NCBI GenBank assembly: GCA_018268195.1
Contig: JAFDWZ010000025.1
Span: 14,305-60,094 of the forward strand
Direction of reading: 5' to 3'
DNA length: 45,790 nt
From: Bacteroidota bacterium
GTDB lineage: Bacteria; Bacteroidota; Bacteroidia; AKYH767-A; OLB10
This document shows, piece by piece, positions 41,688 to 45,790 of this stretch; position 1 is the stretch's first letter, and each line of letters opens with the position of its first letter. The notes below the pieces were generated by a model. It saw only the letters and a program-made list of their open reading frames with translations, did no database searches and was not told where the DNA came from. The position numbers and the translations under genes were made by a program.

Positions 41688-43463
41688 ATGAAAAACAAAT
41701 TATTTGCGCTGGTGTTGCTTTGTGCATCGGTATCATGCAACAACCCTGAAAGTAAAAAAGTAAAATCTATGACTGATGTTTTCAAAACATTAGAAAATAA
41801 TTACTATCAGGACAGGCTGAGGTATTATCCACTGGAGGCAACAGCTATTAATGACAACCGGTACAATGATTTGCTTCCTGTTGATATCAGCGAAAGCTAC
41901 AGAGATACTCTTCGAAATTTTTACACCAGTTATCAAAAACAACTTGAAACCATTAATGCTCCGGAGCTTACAGGTCAGGATTTAATTAGCTACAAAGTGT
42001 TGGTTCGCGAGATGAAAATTCAACTCGAAGAACTTTCTTTTCATTTTAACCTGATGCCCGTGAATCAGTTTACAGGTTTGCAACTTGCATTTCCGGTGCT
42101 TGGCTCAGGAAGTGGCAATCAACCTTTCAAAACTGTAAAAGACTATGACGATTTTCTGAAACGTATCAATGCTTTTGTAATGTATGAAGATACAGCAATG
42201 GTGTATATGCGCAAAGGAATGAAAGAAGGAATTATGCCTGCAAGAATTCTGATGCAACGAACCTTACCTCAGTATAAAGGATTGATAGCAGCAAATGTGG
42301 AAGAGAGTATTTTTTATAATCCGGTAAAGTCAATGCCTGAAAGTTTTAGTGAAAATGATAAGCAACGTTTGAAAGATGCTTATTCAAAAGCAATCACCGA
42401 TCAACTGAACCCTTGTTTTCAGCGCATGTATGATTTTATAGACAAAGAATATATTCCTGCATGCCCTGCTGCTGCAGGTATTTCCAATGTTCCGCAAGGA
42501 AAGGAATATTATGCTCACCTTGCCAGACTATGGACAACAACCAATCTTACTCCTGACGAAATTTTTGAAATTGGACAAAAAGAAGTGGCACGGTTACATA
42601 CAGAGATGGAAAAAGTAAAAGAGGAAACAGGATTTAAAGGAACACTGAAAGAGTTTTTTAATTATCTGCATACCGACCCTAAATTTTTTCCTTTCAAAAA
42701 AGACTCTGATGTGCTTAATGCTTATCTCGATATTGAAAAGCGGATGCAACCTCAGCTGAAAAAATTATTTGACGAAACTCCCAAATCACCTTTTGAAGTA
42801 AGACAAACAGAAGCTTTCAGAGCTGCTTCAGCCAGTGCAGAATATATTCAGGGTTCACCTGACGGAACACGCCCCGGAGTATTTTACGTACCTATTCTTG
42901 ATGCAACCAAATACAGTGAAGTAGGTATGGAGGATTTGTTTTTGCATGAAGCCATTCCCGGACATCACTATCAGATTTCGCTGCAACAGGAAAATACGCA
43001 ACTTCCCGATTTCAGACGATTTGGATGGTATGGCGCCAATGGTGAAGGATGGGCTTTGTACTGTGAATCGCTAGGTAAGGAGCTGGGTTTATACACTGAC
43101 CCTTATCAGTACTTCGGTTCACTTTCAGAGGAGATGCATCGTGCCATTCGTTTGGTGGTGGATGTGGGCATGCACCTCAAAGGATGGTCGCGTGAGCAGG
43201 CAATACAGTTTTCTTTAGACAATGAAATGGAAAGCGAAGCAGATATCACTGCAGAAATAGAACGTTATATGGCGTATCCTGCGCAGGCACTTTCTTATAA
43301 GATAGGTCAGATGAAAATTCTGGAAATGCGGCATAAAGCAGAAGATGAACTGAAAGATAAATTCGACATAAGAAAATTTCATAACCATATTCTCGAAAAT
43401 GGATGTCTGCCACTCGATATTTTTGAGGATGACATGAATCAGTGGATAAAAAATCAGCGTTAG
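41688..43463 (+). CDS. DUF885 lipoprotein (M32-like metallopeptidase fold)
   Basis: 591 residues. The signal ends at lipobox ASVSC (Cys17), so this is a lipoprotein. DUF885 hallmarks: RPGVFYVPILD, the HExxH-type zinc motif HEAIPGHHYQ (420-429), YGANGEGWALYCESLGKELG and the C-terminal YPAQALSYKIGQ. Known: DUF885 proteins look like zinc carboxypeptidases of the M32/thimet-like group, with few members tested. Transcribed on its own from a strong-looking promoter. Confidence 0.93.
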   Translation: MKNKLFALVLLCASVSCNNPESKKVKSMTDVFKTLENNYYQDRLRYYPLEATAINDNRYNDLLPVDISESYRDTLRNFYTSYQKQLETINAPELTGQDLISYKVLVREMKIQLEELSFHFNLMPVNQFTGLQLAFPVLGSGSGNQPFKTVKDYDDFLKRINAFVMYEDTAMVYMRKGMKEGIMPARILMQRTLPQYKGLIAANVEESIFYNPVKSMPESFSENDKQRLKDAYSKAITDQLNPCFQRMYDFIDKEYIPACPAAAGISNVPQGKEYYAHLARLWTTTNLTPDEIFEIGQKEVARLHTEMEKVKEETGFKGTLKEFFNYLHTDPKFFPFKKDSDVLNAYLDIEKRMQPQLKKLFDETPKSPFEVRQTEAFRAASASAEYIQGSPDGTRPGVFYVPILDATKYSEVGMEDLFLHEAIPGHHYQISLQQENTQLPDFRRFGWYGANGEGWALYCESLGKELGLYTDPYQYFGSLSEEMHRAIRLVVDVGMHLKGWSREQAIQFSLDNEMESEADITAEIERYMAYPAQALSYKIGQMKILEMRHKAEDELKDKFDIRKFHNHILENGCLPLDIFEDDMNQWIKNQR

Positions 43464-43536
43464 GAAGGTTTCTCTTCAGAATAGAAACTTTTGTGTAACC
43501 TTTTTGTTGCCGATATACTCTATTCTGTATAGTTAA

Positions 43537-44247
43537 ATGCTTATGTCCGACAGACTAATAAAGGTGATGGCCTCAACAGGAATGATTTTATTGTTCAGTT
43601 CCTGCTATTACAACTCACGCAAGGCATCGAGTTTACTTAAAGATGCGGAGGCAAAAACGTATGATATCATTGTCGTGCCCGGAGTACCACTTGTTGACGG
43701 CAAGTGGAGTGATGTGATGAAAGCGCGTGTTTACTGGTCAAAATATCTTTATGATAAAGGTGTTGCACGAAATATTATGTATAGCGGAAGCTCGGTTTAC
43801 ACACCCTACAAAGAAGGCGAAGTAATGGCAATGTATGCCAGGGCTATTGGCATACCGGCAGAACATATTTATACTGAAACCAAGGCTGAACACAGCACTG
43901 AAAATATTTATTACAGTTATAAGAAAGCTCAAAAATTGGGCTTCAAAACCATTGCTCTTGCCTCAGACCCTTTTCAGTCCAGATTATTGAAATCCTTTAT
44001 CCGAAGAAAGGTTAGCCGCCAGGTTGGAATTATTCCTTTTGTGATGGATACACTTAAAACCATGCAGCCCGAAATGACCGACCCCGCTCTTGATTTTTCG
44101 GCACTTCGTGTGGAGGATTTCACAGCTTTGCCTGAGAGGGAAGGTTTTTGGAAACGATTTAGAGGCACACGAGGATTGAACATTGATAAGAATGCTTACA
44201 GCAACATGCCCGTAAGTCAGGAAAAACAGGTGAAGGTTAAAAATTAA
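43537..44247 (+). CDS. DUF218/YdcF-family lipoprotein
   Basis: 236 residues; ATG at 43537, with an alternative ATG two codons later. A short hydrophobic segment ends LLFSSCYY, a lipobox. The DUF218 domain (about 42-195) contains DIIVVPGVPL, a Tyr/Lys-rich helix (YWSKYLYDKGVARNIMYSG) and ETKAEHSTENIYYSYKKAQK. Family members (YdcF, ElyC, SanA) act in envelope integrity and some bind nucleotides. The tail after about residue 200 is basic and of no known type. Downstream of the DUF885 gene by about 73 bases. Confidence 0.86.
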   Translation: MLMSDRLIKVMASTGMILLFSSCYYNSRKASSLLKDAEAKTYDIIVVPGVPLVDGKWSDVMKARVYWSKYLYDKGVARNIMYSGSSVYTPYKEGEVMAMYARAIGIPAEHIYTETKAEHSTENIYYSYKKAQKLGFKTIALASDPFQSRLLKSFIRRKVSRQVGIIPFVMDTLKTMQPEMTDPALDFSALRVEDFTALPEREGFWKRFRGTRGLNIDKNAYSNMPVSQEKQVKVKN

Positions 44248-44310
44248 TTTGGGAAATTTATTGCAGCGCAATTCACAGGCAGCAGTTAATTAAGCAGGAC
44301 TTTTTACTGT

Positions 44311-44337
44311 TTTGAATGACATCCTTTTTTAGCTTTG
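44311..44337 (+). promoter_or_regulatory. Candidate promoter of the aspartate aminotransferase gene
   Basis: TTTG (44311-44314) and TAGCTTTG (44330-44337) with a 15-base spacer, 24 bases before the ATG at 44362. The -7 box is exact and the spacing is short. Confidence 0.4.
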
Positions 44338-44361
44338 CATTTCTTATTTATAAAAACTGCA

Positions 44362-45555
44362 ATGAGAAAGTTAGCAGACCGTGTAGAAAATTTAGAAGAG
44401 TCGCAGACCATAGCCATGGCGCGCATCAGCCGTGAATTACAGGAGCAAGGACATAATATCATCAGTTTGAGTCTGGGCGAACCCGACTTTAACACACCTG
44501 AATATATTGGTAATGCAGCCAAGCAGGCCATTGATGACGGATTTACGAAGTATCCGCCCATTTCAGGTTATGCCGATGTACGCGAAGCGGTAGCACAAAA
44601 ATTCAAAAAAGAAAACAACCTTGATTTTAAACCTTCGCAGATAGTGGTAAGCACCGGAGCCAAACAATGTATTGCCAATGCCGTGTTGTGTTGTGTAAAT
44701 CCGGGCGAAGAAGTTTTGCTGCCCACACCCTATTGGGTAAGTTATGCGCAGATTATTGAACTTGCAGGTGGCATTCCGGTTTTTTTGAACACCACCATTG
44801 AGTCCGATTTTAAAGTTACACCCAAGCAGGTTGAAGAAGCCATTACTTCCAAAACAAGAATGTTTATTTTTTCATCACCATGCAATCCTACCGGAACTGT
44901 TTACACATGCGATGAACTTAAAGCACTTGCCGGAGTGTTTGTGAAGCATCAGCAAATAATTGTACTGTCTGACGAAATTTATGAGCACATCAATTTCGTT
45001 GGCCAGCACGAAAGCATTGCACAGTTTGAAGAGATGAAAAATAATGTGATTGTGGTGAATGGTGTGAGCAAGGGTTATGCCATGACGGGATGGCGCATAG
45101 GATATATGGCAGCACCGCAGGATATAGCTACTGCTTGTGACAAAATGCAGGGGCAGTTTACATCAGCAGCATGCAGCATTGCACAGAAAGCCGCAAAAAC
45201 AGCCATTAGCATAACTACCGCTGACAGAAAAAATATGGTAGATACTTTTCACAGAAGACGTGATATGGTTCTCGACCTGATGAAAGATATTCCGGGATGG
45301 AAAACCAACAAACCCGAAGGAGCATTTTATGTTTTTCCCGATATCAGTTTTTATTTCGGAAAATCAGACGGCAAAAAAGTAATTGCTACACCTTCAGATT
45401 TATGTATGTATTTGCTGCAGGATGCTAAGGTAGCATTGGTAACAGGCGAAGCATTTGGCGACAATCAATGTATCCGTTTTTCTTATGCCACCAGTGACGA
45501 CCTGCTGAAAGAAGCTATCCGCAGAATAAAAGAAAGCCTTGCAAAGTTGAAGTGA
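44362..45555 (+). CDS. aspC: Aspartate aminotransferase, class I PLP enzyme
   Basis: 397 residues from the ATG at 44362; a TTG nine codons upstream lies in the -7 box. Seen: SLSLGEPDFNTP (36-47), STGAKQCIANA, SSPCNPTGTVY, VLSDEIYEHI and PLP Lys237 in VNGVSKGYAMTGWRIGY, with the substrate-carboxylate Arg in IRFSYA near the end. This is the thermophile-type (subgroup Ib) aspartate aminotransferase, converting aspartate and 2-oxoglutarate to oxaloacetate and glutamate. Some members accept prephenate or aromatic acids. It ends 11 bases before the repeat array. Confidence 0.92.
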   Translation: MRKLADRVENLEESQTIAMARISRELQEQGHNIISLSLGEPDFNTPEYIGNAAKQAIDDGFTKYPPISGYADVREAVAQKFKKENNLDFKPSQIVVSTGAKQCIANAVLCCVNPGEEVLLPTPYWVSYAQIIELAGGIPVFLNTTIESDFKVTPKQVEEAITSKTRMFIFSSPCNPTGTVYTCDELKALAGVFVKHQQIIVLSDEIYEHINFVGQHESIAQFEEMKNNVIVVNGVSKGYAMTGWRIGYMAAPQDIATACDKMQGQFTSAACSIAQKAAKTAISITTADRKNMVDTFHRRRDMVLDLMKDIPGWKTNKPEGAFYVFPDISFYFGKSDGKKVIATPSDLCMYLLQDAKVALVTGEAFGDNQCIRFSYATSDDLLKEAIRRIKESLAKLK

Positions 45556-45566
45556 TTGTTAGTTTG

Positions 45567-45790
45567 GTTGTGATTTACTTTCAAACCCCGACTCATCGGG
45601 GTCTTTGATTAAGTTCTTTCAATGTAGGCGTTAGCTGCTATAATGCTATATTGTTGTGATTTGCTTTCAAACCCCGACTCATCGGGGTTTTTGACATAGA
45701 TGTTTCAAGCATAATCTAAAATATCTTTAAGTATAAACGGTTGTGATTTACTTTCGAACCCCGACCCATCGGGGTCTTTGATTAAGTTCT
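45567..45790. repeat. Tandem repeat array with internal hairpins, CRISPR-like, cut by the window edge
   Basis: Three copies start at 45567, 45653 and 45740 (periods 86 and 87). Each begins GTTGTGATTT(A/G)CTTTC, continues with a hairpin (CCCCGA, 4-base loop, TCGGGG) and then T(C/T)TTTGA. Copies 1 and 3 match over the 51 visible bases except two. Copy 2 diverges after about base 36 but shares TTTCAA at bases 51-56, leaving unique stretches of about 30 and 31 bases. The 5' half resembles type II-C CRISPR repeats of Bacteroidota as I recall them. Against a standard CRISPR: imperfect repeats, the hairpin insert and no cas gene in view. The first hairpin could also end aspC transcription. Confidence 0.6.
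45586..45601 (+). terminator. Hairpin after aspC (first repeat copy)
   Basis: CCCCGA/TCGGGG stem of 6 bp with loop CTCA, followed by TCTTTG, 30 bases after the aspC stop. The GC-rich stem suits an intrinsic terminator, but the T-run is interrupted. The second copy, near 45672, has a cleaner T-run. Confidence 0.4.

Noticed and set aside
45567..45790. Calling the edge array a CRISPR outright
   Set aside because: Repeats are imperfect, copy 2 diverges in its 3' part, no cas gene or anti-repeat is visible, and the array begins 11 bases after aspC without an obvious leader. Listed as a CRISPR-like repeat instead.
1..45790. tRNA, rRNA, prophage, integron or IS elements
   Set aside because: No tRNA T-arm signature in a plausible cloverleaf context, no rRNA-like stretch, and no integrase, transposase or phage structural gene was recognised on either strand. 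A systematic tRNA or IS scan was not possible.

Overview
The window reads as a stretch of chromosome from a Bacteroidota bacterium. The signs are a type IX secretion (T9SS) C-terminal sorting domain, a SusC/RagA-style TonB-dependent receptor beside HmuY-like proteins, lipoproteins with a bare Cys lipobox, a long Bacteroidota-type PurF-like protein, -7 promoter boxes of the form TAnnTTTG, and starts that rarely carry a Shine-Dalgarno sequence. The order cannot be fixed from this window. No phage, IS element, rRNA or tRNA is visible.

Layout. 1-4.3 kb: 5'-truncated kynureninase, kynurenine 3-monooxygenase and a PurF-like amidotransferase. 4.3-9.9 kb: a DUF4258 protein, an ALDH7-type aldehyde dehydrogenase, then sufS, glnS and sufE. 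9.9-14 kb, minus strand: a WD40 propeller, a soluble PAS histidine kinase and an MsbA-like ABC exporter. 14-21 kb: a membrane-anchored J protein, ArfB, an omega-amidase with a methionine-type aminotransferase, small proteins, HemW and a cyclase-family hydrolase. 21.4-26.5 kb, plus strand: envelope genes (DUF502, a RemB/Wzi-like barrel, a WecA-like transferase, an SLT-LysM transglycosylase). 26.5-28.2 kb: an accessory-looking patch with an FkbM methyltransferase and 0.55 kb of decayed DNA. 28.2-31.9 kb: CvpA, a PfkB kinase, pyruvate kinase and RecX. 32-38.5 kb: a secreted M1 peptidase, then a minus-strand haem or iron-uptake operon of a TonB receptor and two paralogous HmuY-like proteins. 38.5-45.6 kb: a low-complexity protein, M28 peptidase, DUF885 lipoprotein, DUF218/YdcF lipoprotein and aspartate aminotransferase. 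The window ends in a tandem repeat array.

How the genes fit together. kynU and kmo are two steps of the tryptophan-to-quinolinate (NAD) route. SufS and SufE form a sulfur-transfer pair. The aminotransferase and omega-amidase fit the glutamine transaminase/omega-amidase cycle. The TonB receptor, HmuY-like lipoprotein and T9SS-exported HmuY-like protein look like one surface uptake system in which two paralogues reach the surface by different routes.

Most of the window is ordinary core chromosome. The parts most worth a second look are the edge array at 45567-45790 (period 86-87, with a 5' half that resembles type II-C CRISPR repeats but carries an internal hairpin), the two-route HmuY-like pair, the palindromic repeats at 40.77-40.93 kb, the decayed patch at 27.6-28.15 kb, and two small genes of 59 and 46 codons.
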